Positions 14,301 to 23,798 of a DNA stretch of 64,000 nucleotides are shown here, piece by piece (the stretch's first letter is position 1; each line of letters starts with the position of its first letter). Source of the DNA: Campylorhamphus procurvoides (Eukaryota; Chordata; Aves; Passeriformes; Dendrocolaptidae); NCBI GenBank assembly GCA_013396655.1, contig WBMV01005958.1:124001-188000 (forward strand). Reading direction: 5' to 3'. A model generated the notes under the pieces. The model worked only from the letters and a program-made list of their open reading frames with translations, made no database searches and had not been told where the DNA came from. The position numbers and the translations under genes are program-made.

Positions 14301-14506
14301 TGAATGCACTTTCTTGTGATCTGGTAGTTCTTCAAGGCAATTCAACTTTATTTCATGTGGGTTTATAGAAATGTTTTTACAATTGTTACAGCCAAAACTA
14401 AACTATGGAAAACACAAAATATTGCACCAGATAGGTGTGTAAGTTTGTGTAAATGATGGATTTGAGTACTTTCTCTTACACTGAACTTTGGTTTTGTTTT
14501 TTTCAG
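5316..14506 (+). other. Probable PELI1 first intron, no other gene seen
   Basis: About 9.2 kb of AT-rich noncoding sequence between the candidate first exon and the start-codon exon. It contains a degraded CR1 copy near 9000-9170, a short GT run at 7363-7375, and scattered short open frames that I do not regard as genes. It ends in a good polypyrimidine tract and TTTCAG at 14501-14506. Confidence 0.4.
9000..9170 (-). repeat. Degraded CR1 LINE fragment
   Basis: Read on the + strand, the segment shows the reverse-complement CR1 pattern in order: a CAGGCTGTTCAGGGCC-like stretch, then CTCCAAGGATGGAGATCTCA, then a GTTTGTTGCCCCTGCA stretch. These correspond to the conserved blocks near the CR1 3' end in minus orientation. 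Divergence is high, so the edges are approximate. Confidence 0.6.
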
Positions 14507-14648
14507 GAAATAATGAAAAAAGTGTGCCACAACTCTTGATCAGAGACCTGAAATTTGAGAAGTCATTAGCTAAGCTCATGTTTTCTCCTGATCAAGAAAA
14601 TCATCCATCAAAAGCACCAGTCAAATATGGTGAATTGATTGTATTAGG
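14507..14648 (+). CDS. PELI1: PELI1 start-codon exon (5' UTR plus codons 1-24)
   Basis: The acceptor is TTTTTTTCAG ending at 14506 and the donor is GTAAGT at 14649. The first 71 bases are 5' leader; coding begins at 14578 and encodes residues 1-23 plus two bases of Gly24. The start is chosen because the protein from this ATG matches the known Pellino-1 N-terminus. Confidence 0.93.
14513..14539 (+). promoter_or_regulatory. Short upstream open reading frame in the PELI1 5' leader
   Basis: In the same exon as the PELI1 start codon, an upstream ATG opens an eight-codon frame (MKKVCHNS) that ends in TGA 38 bases before the real start. The PELI1 ATG at 14578 has a poor context (C at -3, T at +4), so the upstream frame could affect initiation. 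This is read directly from the sequence; any effect on translation is inference. Confidence 0.6.
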
Positions 14649-17600
14649 GTAAGTGGTTTGAGTGTGAGAGTCTGAGGCTTTTCTAATGGATTACTTTGGA
14701 GTCTTGGAGGACAGTATATCTATTTTTTAGGGGGGTTATTTCAATCAAAAATCTCTAAAACACCGTCTCTCCACCAGTGTTGATGAGTATTTAGAATGTT
14801 TCATTTACAGTGTGAATACATCATTTAGAGATAAAGCTACAGATAGGCAGATAATCTTCCTTGGTTTCATGCCTGGGACCTGAGCCTCTTTGGCTTGTCG
14901 ATAGCAGATTTCAGATTCATCTGTGTAGCATTCCTTGCCCTACAAGCTTTGTGTGTCTGTGCTGTAATTCTGTGGTCATGTTTCAGTATTGTGTTAATTG
15001 ACTCTCAGATTTAAGTGTGATTAATTAAAAATATGTGATTAGTAACACTATACTAATTAAGGATACTTTGTGCTTAGAGTGAGAGTTCCTGTGGGTCTGT
15101 GTCTCATGAGACGCTAAGCAATACAGGAAGATGGACTTTGTTCTTTTTCTGTGCTTTTTGATAGGTACAATGGGTCTCTCCCAAATGGAGATAGAGGAAG
15201 AAGAAAAAGTAGGTTTGCTTTATTTAAAAGGCCCAAGGCAAATGGGGTGAAACCTAGCACTGTGCATATTGCCTGTACCCCTCAAGCAGCAAAGGTAAGC
15301 TCTGCTTCTCTGGCTAAGTCTGATTTCTCCTAGTGCGTGTAAAGAGCTCTGTCAAGTCAGAGCTGTTACAAAGCAATGTAAAAAGCATGAAGTTCTGGCT
15401 GTGAAAAGAATGGTTCATATTTATCCAAGGCTTTTTGGTACCTGTCAGGTCAAAACATGGGTATTCTGGGCACAGACTAGTCATGTAAAACACTTTGTAT
15501 TTTGTTTTCCTTCCCAGTTCACTACAGACATCTGTTGTAGACTTTTTTGTTTTGCACTCACTCATGCTTTAAGGCTGACGTTGTATCACTAAAGCTGACT
15601 TTTAAATGATCCTTTGCCATCTGATGAGTAGGAGTTCCCCAGGGATGGGGACAGGTGGATTTTTCAGGGCATGTTTCACGGGGCTTATAATCAGGGTTCC
15701 CATTAAGAAGCAGTAACGGAATGGTTTAGGTCCTGAAGTTGAATTGTGTTGCATATCAAAACTAATGCATTATAGCTAAGTTATTACTCATGAAATATTT
15801 CTGTATTGTGGCTATTCAGGTGTATGTGCAATTAAGTTCAGTAACTACTGGAGCATTTCTACTTTAAAACAATGGAACTTGAGGAGGCTCAGTGGTTGTT
15901 TAGAAATGGCCAGCGACAAGATCAGGCCCTTAAACAAATACAGTAGTGTTGAGTGTTTGACTCCCTGAATATCTTGACACTTAAAAAATTGATCCCTAAA
16001 TTCAGGGAATGCCATGAAGTGATCTGAAATCAAAAGCGTTTTTCTAATCAAAGTTCTTGTAGTAGAATTACATTTGTAGGAGATCTGTGAAAAGAATATT
16101 TTGGCAAATTCTTTATGGTCTTCAAGTAAGTGCTATTTAGAAGCACTTTTAGAAGAGTGTTTGCTCAGTTCCTACTAGGTAGTTGCAGAATGAACTATCT
16201 AGACTAACAAACTGAAACGTAGATTACTTTGCTACAGCTTCAGTAACCTGTGCCCAGTTTCTCCATTTTACTCTTTTTACCACCACCTCTTTGTCTGTGT
16301 ATCTTGCCAGTCATCATTGACTTTTAGCATGAATTTGGGTCCTGTTTTTAGAATGAAGTCCTTAAGTTTTTGTCCTCACTTTTCTTTTGAACAGGTTCAG
16401 GCTGAGACAGCCATGAAGGTGTTAGCATTCAGTTTTAGCCTTTGCATTTGGTTGTTTTGTTCTTTTGTGTTAAGGCCAGCATTGCTTTAACACAAAACAT
16501 GACTAATAATATGCCCTGGTTACGTGTATTTTGTTCCAGCATGTGGTGAAGAGACCAGTTTGGTCTGTTGCTGAATCAATCCTTCAGCTTTTTTTAAATG
16601 GCCAGCACTGGGTTTCGTGAAGTTTAACTACAGGTGTGTCACTAACAACCATCTGCAATAATTAGCAGAACAGGAGCCTGATTATATATGTATATTGCCT
16701 GCTTTGTTGCTGTGTACTGAAGAGTTATTTTGCACTGGTTCAATAATATTTGGCATTTTTCCATAGGCAATAAGTAATAAGGACCAACACAGCATATCTT
16801 ACACTTTGTCTCGGGCCCAGACAGTAGTAGTTGAATATACACATGACAGCAACACAGATATGTTCCAGGTATGTGAAGTAAACATGTAAGTACATTCTCA
16901 CTTTTGGGAGCTTCTAACGAGGCATCCTCTCTGCAGGATTTTTTTCTCTCAGACTCAAAAGTTTGCATGTGTCAAGTTTCTACATTTCACTCTTCAGAGC
17001 AATTTAATACTGTTTGTTCCTAAGGCTATCCCATGAATGAGGCTGTGAGTCTGCATCTCTCTTAGACTTGGGAAAAGGTGAAAGTTGGGTGTTTTTCTCA
17101 TGACTAATGCACAGGATTATGGTTTTGCCTTTGATTGCTGCTTGGCAAGTTCATGTAACCTGTCTCCTAGTACCTCCTTGCAAAATGAAGAATAAAGTGC
17201 ACCGTTCTCTTTAAGCACTTGGAACTTTACTTCTGGCATTTACAAAGGGATTTGGGATCAGCCAGTTGGAGACAGGGCAGAAGAAATACAATGTAGAAAC
17301 ACAGGAAAGCTTTTGGCAGGACTAATATGAAAAATACCCTGAACTTCTTTAAGCAAACCCAGAAGTGTCTAAAGTGCTGGGAGGTGTGGAGAGAGGAGCC
17401 TCAATGCTGACACTGACAGTTCAGAGCAACTTTGCTGCAGTTCCTGTGTGCCTGAGAAGGGACCACAAACACATTTGCAGCTGTGGTGTGCACTCGTATC
17501 TTATAATTGTTTCCTGTTTTTCTCAAAAAGAAAGGGGTTTGTTTTGGGTTTTGCTTTTTTTTTTAATGTGTGCTTTCTTCGTTCTGATTCCCAGACTGAT

Positions 17601-20600
17601 CTTGCATTGATTTAGTTTTTTTTTCCCCCTGGTTGTTGTCACGAATTTCTGGCAAGGAGTTTTGCTGTCACAGCATTTATCTGTGACGCCACTGCAAGAT
17701 CTAAGGAGGTGGGAGGTGTTGGGAAGTGGTAGAGGAAGCTGCTCTGCAACTGCAAATACTTACAACAGAGCAAAAGGACTGTAATGAAATCACTGCAGCA
17801 TAAGCTATTGTTTGTGTGAGTGTTCTCTCTTCAGGCATGCTGTGGCATGCATTCTGCTCTGAAATTGCCCCTGGCAATCCCCGTGTACTGATGGGTTATC
17901 CTGCCTGAGAAGCAATAGAAAAATACATTCTGACAAAGCAGTTTTAGTCTCAGGAAAGCTCTCCAGCCTTCACCAAAAAAGCACATCAACCTATTGGGTC
18001 TCCTGCTCAGCAGTTAATCAGTCTTAATATAACCAGCTATTTTCTAAGAGCCTGAGAGCTCTGGAAGTGAGCGAGTGGTAGTGTGTCAGAGGGCTTTAAG
18101 CCTGGCTGTGTGAATATTTGGGAGAGCAATATGACTTCTCTTCTTACTTTTAAAGAAAAGGACAAGTTGAGTTGGAAAAGCGGTGATAACTATGCAGTTC
18201 TGTCAGACTCAATGCAGTTGTGTGCGACTGCAGAACTCAGTGAAAAGAAGCCACAGCGTCCAGAAAAATCCAGTTGTAGTCAGATGTTGAATTCTTGTGT
18301 TCTGTGAGTGTTAACATAACCTCTCTCTACCACAAGTACCTTGTACCTGGTCTTTCACGAAAGGTTTGCTGCTTCTCAGTGCCCCACCAGAGCCAAAGAG
18401 ACAGCTCACATAATCTGATTTCCCTGCATCTACACCTCCACCTAGTCTGGCATTGCTCAGAATATTGTGGGCATGCGAAGTGACTCAGTGTCACTTTTCT
18501 TCCCTCTGACTGCTGTTTTCTGGTTGTTTTGGTGCTGCTGCAGCTGATCTGCCTAACCAGAGCGTAACCTCCCTGATAAGAAGGCCTTCAGTGTGAAATC
18601 ATCTCAGAATTGACTTAATGACATCACTTTATTTCCCCCCTTCCTTCAGTTGGCTGTACCCAGCTTTGAGAATAACTGCGATCACTTGAAGGCAGAATAA
18701 TTCCTGAGTTCAGATTAGACTTTACATGGGTGGAGGGAAATGCTTTAGACTGTAATGTCATGATTTTTAGGTTATCACTTTCAAGTCTTTGCATTTCGAA
18801 TATTCCCAAATCAAACTTCTGACCTTTTTTTTTTTTTTTTTTTAAATCCCTTTCCAGATTGGTCGGTCAACGGAGAGTCCCATAGACTTTGTAGTAACAG
18901 ATACAGTTCCTGGAAGTCAGAGCAATTCGGACACACAGTCTGTGCAGAGCACTATATCCAGGTTTGCCTGCAGAATCATATGTGAACGGAACCCTCCCTT
19001 TACTGCAAGGATATATGCTGCAGGGTTTGACTCCTCAAAAAACATTTTCCTTGGGGTAAGGGAACTATTTTTTTCCCCCTAAAAGTTTAGTTCAGGTTTA
19101 TTTTTTAAATTAATTCATAGCTCCACATCAGCCAAATTAAAATTATCATTGGTTCAATTTCTTCTAGGAGAAAGCTGCAAAGTGGAAGACATCAGATGGG
19201 CAAATGGATGGACTTACAACAAATGGAGTTCTCGTTATGCATCCTCGTAATGGATTCACAGAGGACTCCAAGCCAGGGGTGTGGAGAGAGATCTCTGTGT
19301 GTGGGAATGTGTTCAGCCTCCGTGAAACCAGGTCGGCTCAGCAGAGGGGAAAAATGGTGAGAGCAGCGACCAGCGTTTTATGCAACCTGTTTAAAATGGG
19401 TCCAGGCACAAGGGGTAAAACTCAGGCATAGGGCTGGAATCTGTTGAAATGCAGTGTAGTTGTCACCTCTGCCATTAGTTACACTGTATTTTATGTGTCT
19501 CTCTTCGTGCACAAAGGTGTCTTGCTCAACCTGAACCACTGACTGAGTTTATCTGCAAACTAGTCCTTAATTGCACATCTAGACTGCTCTGCTAAATTGA
19601 GTTGGCAGTCTACTATGCACTTTGGCAAACTGTCCAGGTCCCGTGCACATTTTAAAGAGTATTTTTCTGATTCTTCTAGTTGAGTTTATGCTTTGAAGGT
19701 TTTCCTGCTTTTCCTCTTTTGTAGAATAATAAACAATAATTATAATTTTATTGGATATTCATTTCCACCTTGGCATTCTGAGTTCGCCTCTTCCTCTTAT
19801 TTGCAAAACTTTGGTGACATTTCCAAGAGATGATTGGTTTTGGTGTGACTTGAGATCTCTTGGCAAAAAGAAATGTTACACTGAACACTTTCAGTATTTA
19901 GCCAGGAGTGCTAAGAGGGGACTTTTTCTGGTGGAGGGGACGGCTGTGTAAAGGTGTGTTTGAAGAAAACAGTCTAAAATACGATGGAGGATTAGAGAAG
20001 GCTTGTGCCATTCCTCCATTCAAGTAGCATAGTTGGGAGCACTCTAGGTAGGGATGGGATTGAGAGGAGCTTTTCATGACTTAACATGGTCTGTTTTAAT
20101 GCACATGTTGATCTCTTAACATGTTGAGGTGGGTCTTTTGGGGTTTTTTTTCAAAAAAAGAAAAAGAGAAAAGCTGATACTGGGCTCTCTATGGATACCT
20201 TGTATAGACAATCAGGAATGGCTCCAGACTTTGTCTGGATCTTCCAGACAGGTTTGTAGGATGGAAGTGCATGATGCCACCTCTTCAGGTACCCTCAGGT
20301 GACCCCTGTCTGTGTCTGTGTCCCCCACAAGGTTGAGAACGAAACGAACCAGCTGCAGGACGGGTCCCTGATCGACCTGTGCGGGGCGACGCTGCTGTGG
20401 CGCACGGCAGAGGGGCTGTCCCGCACCCCGACCGTCAAGCACCTGGAGGCCCTGAGGCAGGAGATCAACGCAGCCAGGCCCCAGTGCCCCGTGGGCTTTA
20501 ACACCCTGGCCTTCCCCAGCATGAAGAGGAAAGATGTCGTCGACGAGAAGCAGCCGTGGGTGTACCTGAACTGTGGCCACGTCCACGGCTACCATAACTG

Positions 20601-20898
20601 GGGGAACAAGGAGGAGAGAGACGGCAAGGACCGCGAGTGCCCCATGTGCCGCTCCGTCGGCCCCTACGTGCCCCTGTGGCTCGGGTGTGAGGCGGGCTTT
20701 TATGTGGATGCCGGACCTCCCACTCACGCATTCAGCCCCTGCGGACACGTGTGCTCGGAAAAGACAACGGCATATTGGTCCCAAATCCCTCTCCCTCACG
20801 GTACTCACACTTTCCACGCAGCCTGTCCCTTCTGTGCGCATCAGCTGGCTGGTGAGCAGGGCTACATCAGACTCATCTTCCAAGGACCTCTTGACTAA
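14578..20898 (+). CDS. PELI1: PELI1, Pellino-1 E3 ubiquitin ligase, complete coding region in six exons
   Basis: Coding exons are 14578-14648, 15165-15294, 16767-16868, 18858-19055, 19168-19356 and 20332-20898. All junctions are GT-AG and in frame, and they join to 418 codons plus TAA, the exact length of mammalian PELI1. The protein begins MFSPDQENHPSKAPVKYGEL. Residues about 13-275 form the Pellino FHA-like substrate-binding domain. The C-terminal RING-like (CHC2CHC2) domain has C311, H313, C333, C336, C367, C371, C395 and C398. Known role: cytosolic E3 ligase that ubiquitinates IRAK and RIP-family proteins in Toll-like/IL-1 receptor signalling and restrains T-cell activation. From memory the protein is almost identical to human PELI1; I noticed Asn233 for Ile and Arg261 for His. 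PELI2 is excluded by PELI1-type residues such as NKEERDGKDREC (322-333). Introns are 516, 1472, 1989, 111 and 975 bp. Codon use changes sharply in the last exon. Confidence 0.97.
15165..15294 (+). CDS. PELI1: PELI1 coding exon 2 (residues 24-67)
   Basis: The exon is 130 bases. It completes Gly24 and encodes YNGSLPNGDRGRRKSRFALF onward to AAK67, the start of the FHA-like core. The acceptor is GATAG and the donor GTAAGC. Third codon positions are AT-rich: 9 of the first 30 whole codons end in G or C. Confidence 0.96.
16767..16868 (+). CDS. PELI1: PELI1 coding exon 3 (residues 68-101)
   Basis: The exon is 102 bases (34 codons, phase 0 at both ends). It encodes AISNKDQHSISYTLSRAQTV and ends DMFQ, within the FHA-like domain. 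The acceptor is CCATAG and the donor GTATGT. Because both ends are phase 0, skipping this exon would keep the frame. Confidence 0.96.
18858..19055 (+). CDS. PELI1: PELI1 coding exon 4 (residues 102-167)
   Basis: The exon is 198 bases (66 codons, phase 0). It starts IGRSTESPIDFVVTD and ends NIFLG, and includes the Pellino FHA core strands. A run of 19 T at 18825-18843 forms part of the polypyrimidine tract before the TTTCCAG acceptor. The donor is GTAAGG. Confidence 0.96.
19168..19356 (+). CDS. PELI1: PELI1 coding exon 5 (residues 168-230)
   Basis: The exon is 189 bases (63 codons, phase 0), beginning EKAAKWKTSDGQMDGL and ending QQRGKM. It completes most of the FHA-like domain with its Pellino-specific wing. 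The intron before it is only 111 bases, the shortest in the gene. The donor is GTGAGA. Confidence 0.96.
20332..20898 (+). CDS. PELI1: PELI1 last coding exon (residues 231-418, RING-like domain)
   Basis: The exon carries 188 codons plus TAA after a CACAAG acceptor. It encodes the end of the FHA-like domain and the whole RING-like domain, with C311/H313, the CPMC pair at 333-336, CGHVC at 367-371 and CPFC at 395-398, ending IFQGPLD. Third positions are strikingly GC-rich at the start (27 of the first 30 codons end in G or C) and fall to 18 of the last 30. The earlier exons are AT-rich. Confidence 0.97.
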   Translation, partial: VENETNQLQDGSLIDLCGATLLWRTAEGLSRTPTVKHLEALRQEINAARPQCPVGFNTLAFPSMKRKDVVDEKQPWVYLNCGHVHGYHNWGNKEERDGKDRECPMCRSVGPYVPLWLGCEAGFYVDAGPPTHAFSPCGHVCSEKTTAYWSQIPLPHGTHTFHAACPFCAHQLAGEQGYIRLIFQGPLD

Positions 20899-20926
20899 CA
20901 CAGGTGTTACCCAGGACTGCAGGAAA

Positions 20927-20937
20927 CTGATAAGCTA
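20927..20937 (+). promoter_or_regulatory. miR-21 target site in the PELI1 3' UTR
   Basis: CTGATAAGCTA is perfectly complementary to nucleotides 1-11 of miR-21 and includes the full 8-mer seed site (ATAAGCTA). It lies 29 bases after the PELI1 stop codon. miR-21 repression of PELI1 has been reported in mammals; use of this site in this species is inferred. Confidence 0.75.
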
Positions 20938-21712
20938 AGCGATTCTGATTTTTAAACCAACTGGCTTTTTGTATTCTCTGGGCTTTGCTGGTTTGCATTA
21001 AGATGAAGAATTTTTGTTTTGTTTTGTTTTTTTGTTACAACAGCTAAATCCCTCTCTACTGAGAAAAGTCTGGAAATAGAAGAAATGGGGGGAGAAGGGG
21101 GAGAACTCCTGCTTTTTTTAGTTAATAACTACTTCTGAAGAGGTGAAGGAAGTGTTGTAAGAGTGAACTTCGATGCCTTCCGTTTAATGGTTTTGAATCA
21201 CATGCCCACAGTGTTTGAAAGTTGTTTCGTTCATTTTGTATATGGAGGGTAAATAGTTCAAAAAACATTAGTTTACAGCTTGGATGCAAACATTGTAAAA
21301 TATAACATGTATATTAACTCTTTTCTATTTATCTTTATTATTGAAAATACGTAGAATGTTTAGAGAGTAGCATGGTCATAGTATGTTACATCCAACTGCT
21401 GGATGTGTAGAGTAGTTCTGGATGGAGAAGAACGTGAGATGGAAACGGTAGAAAAATCTTTTAATCTAAAATACTGAGTTCTTAGAATAGTTAAAATGCT
21501 TTTTAAACAAAGCTAATGCAAATTATGATGGCATAAAGTTGTGCTTTAACCATGTTGAAAGGTAGATAAGAAGGACTTCTTAAAATGTCTTTTTGGTAGG
21601 ACTGGACTTAAGATCTGGTTATGAGAAGAATATTTACCAGACTCTCTGAATATGCAACTTAGTCTAGATTAAGGATTTTTTTCTCCCTTCACGCTAACAC
21701 TTCTCTTTATTT

Positions 21713-21719
21713 AGCATTA
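21713..21719 (+). promoter_or_regulatory. Possible miR-155 seed match in the PELI1 3' UTR
   Basis: AGCATTA matches miR-155 nucleotides 2-8, and pairing extends through nucleotide 10 (TTAGCATTA). The base after it is G, so it is a 7-mer site only. A 7-mer is expected by chance fairly often in 1.9 kb, so this is weak. Confidence 0.3.
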
Positions 21720-22744
21720 GTGACATTTGTGAGGGTTTTTCCAATGTTCAAATGAACAGACCTGAAAGATAAGGCTTGTTCTGTCCCTTGCTGTCTGGGG
21801 TGGGGGTGAGGGGAGAGGTGGGTGCACCTGGGCACGTGTGTGGGGAGCCACTTGGGACTTGGCCACATCCCAGCTTGGGACGGGTTTGTCAGGTGGGTGC
21901 TCTGCCTTCCACCCTCAGACTGGAGCGTGGGGCCTTTACCCCACTGCCAGCTGCTCATTGAGGCCACGTGGAGCAGAGGTGGAGCCTGGTACCTGAGCGG
22001 TGTGTGCCCGTGTCCCAGCATCCTTGGGCAGCTGGTCACAATTGTCACTCTGTTGGAGAGAGCTGGGGCTGGACTGGGCTCGGACCCTTCAATGTGGGAT
22101 GCTGTGGTGGGCTCTGGTTAACTGGTCTCTCTCTGCTCTCCCCTCCCTCCCCCTCCATTCCCTCTGTATCCATCAGAAAAGACCAGTGCACTACATGCAG
22201 CTTTGCTGCTGACCCACTGTGCTCCAAGGCAAACACAACCTGACCTTCATAGGGTTGATTTGAGCTTTTTTTTGGCCAGCTTCGTACTTTCCTTTTTTTT
22301 TTTCTCCAAAATATGTACTGTATAATTGACAGTAGCAAATTTCTGTACTTTATAGTATAGCTTTCATTTTTCTTTTGAAGCTGTTCTAAAATCTTCTTGG
22401 TTTAAAGAGACCTGTGTTGCTTAAATGTCATAAATTACTTTGACTGTCAATTATTTCTCCATTTTTAAAAAGAAATTATATATATTGTTTGGTTCACTCA
22501 GGAAATGCATGTGTCAGGAAACCTGTACTATAAGTTCAGTTGGCTGTCATGTACAAGTAACTGCTGTTACTCCCTTTCCATAGAAATATAACTGATTTTG
22601 ACATTTTCCAGATTATATGCATTAAGTAATGAAACTTATGCAGCAAGAAATCCCTGTATTGTAGTTGTTCTAATCATCTTATTCAAACTATAGTATACTG
22701 TAGTTTTAATTTTTATTTGCAAATTAATTTATTCAAACTACGTG

Positions 22745-22750
22745 AGTAAA
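22745..22750 (+). terminator. Probable PELI1 polyadenylation signal (AGTAAA variant)
   Basis: The AGTAAA hexamer lies in an AT-rich stretch and is followed within 50 bases by a GT-rich tract (GATTGTCTGTGGCTTTG). No canonical AATAAA occurs earlier in the 3' UTR. The distance from the stop agrees with the expected UTR length. Confidence 0.45.
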
Positions 22751-23792
22751 CACTTTTCAAAAATAGAAATCTTGGGATTGTCTGTGGCTTTGTTTCCAAG
22801 AGATGGGAAAGATGGTTGGGGATGGCCCTTCTTTTGTCACCTGAGGTGTCTGTTCCGTGCATGTGGATTGAGAGCACAGAGAAGCAGCAGCTGTGAAGAC
22901 TTTGCACATTTTCCTGGTCATGGCTTTGAATGGTTCCTTTCAGATGTGACCTCTTAACATGTTTTATATATAACTACGTGTTAACAAAGATGAGTGTTGT
23001 TTAAAAGACACAGTTAAACGATCTCTTCTTCCCTGAGTAAGTTACAAATACTGAAATGTAAGCAAAACCTGAACTAAATGTCTGGGCTCTTCTAAAACGA
23101 TAAGAGTTCTTGATTCCATCTTCTCCACAACATCTGGTTGATGCCTCCCTGGCCCTGCTCTTGTTGACTGTGGGAACATGAAAGCTCAGAAAAGGACATA
23201 ATGAAAGCTACAGAGCAGTATGAGTAACACACAGCTGAACTGTGAGCACAGATTGAGCACGGGGTGGTAGGAGGAGTATGGAAAGTGATGTACTCATCCC
23301 GTGTTGGAGGCACAGCTGGAGGCTGGTGTGGAGCCAGTGGTGCTGCTGGGTACAGGCACATCTGACTGCAGAGGAGGAGAGGTTCATGCCCAACATGCAG
23401 CCATCATTAAGGCTCCCCCCCTTTAAGATGATACATTCTGCTTTCACTGTGCTTCTCTACCCCATCCTCACCTCCCAAAAAAAACCTAGACTCCCCAGCC
23501 AAAGGTGTTGGAGCAGAACTGGCAGTGTCTCTGGGGAGTGTTAGGCTAAGATCACTCTTCAGAGTCTGCCCCACGTTCTCTGCCTGTTGCATGCTTTTCT
23601 TGACCCAAGCTGGGCTTGTTAATCCCATTTTTAAAAGAGCAGACCACAGGCATTCAAATGCTTGAGACAGGGAAATCCCACTGTCAAAGGCAGGATAGCA
23701 ATGGTCAAGTAGTTAGAGGAGCAAGTTCCATCACTAACAGCACAGCTCTGACTGGGGTTCCCTGTCTGAGCTCCCCCAGGCTTCTGTTCTTT

Positions 23793-23798
23793 AATAAA
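23793..23798 (+). terminator. Alternative distal polyadenylation hexamer
   Basis: The first canonical AATAAA downstream of PELI1, about 2.9 kb after the stop. It would give a longer 3' UTR if used. It could equally be a chance hexamer in intergenic sequence. Confidence 0.25.

Larger units (their letters stand above)
20899..22770 (+). other. PELI1: PELI1 3' UTR
   Basis: About 1.9 kb of AT-rich sequence follows the stop codon, close to the roughly 2-kb 3' UTR of mammalian PELI1. It contains AUUUA-type elements (for example near 21330), a miR-21 seed match and a miR-155 seed match. A GC-rich stretch at about 21770-22240 interrupts it. The right edge is placed after an AGTAAA hexamer at 22745, followed by a GT-rich stretch at 22774-22797. 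The next AATAAA, at 23793, is a possible longer end. Confidence 0.55.

Noticed and set aside
14578..20898. Assignment to PELI2 or PELI3
   Set aside because: N-terminal MFSPDQENHPSKAP, exact 418-residue length, PELI1-type loop residues around 322-333 and a VPS54 neighbour all point to PELI1.
20212..20901. 229-codon open frame on the minus strand
   Set aside because: It is the antisense of the GC-rich last PELI1 exon. Long antisense frames are expected there because few stop-complement codons occur. It has no independent protein similarity.
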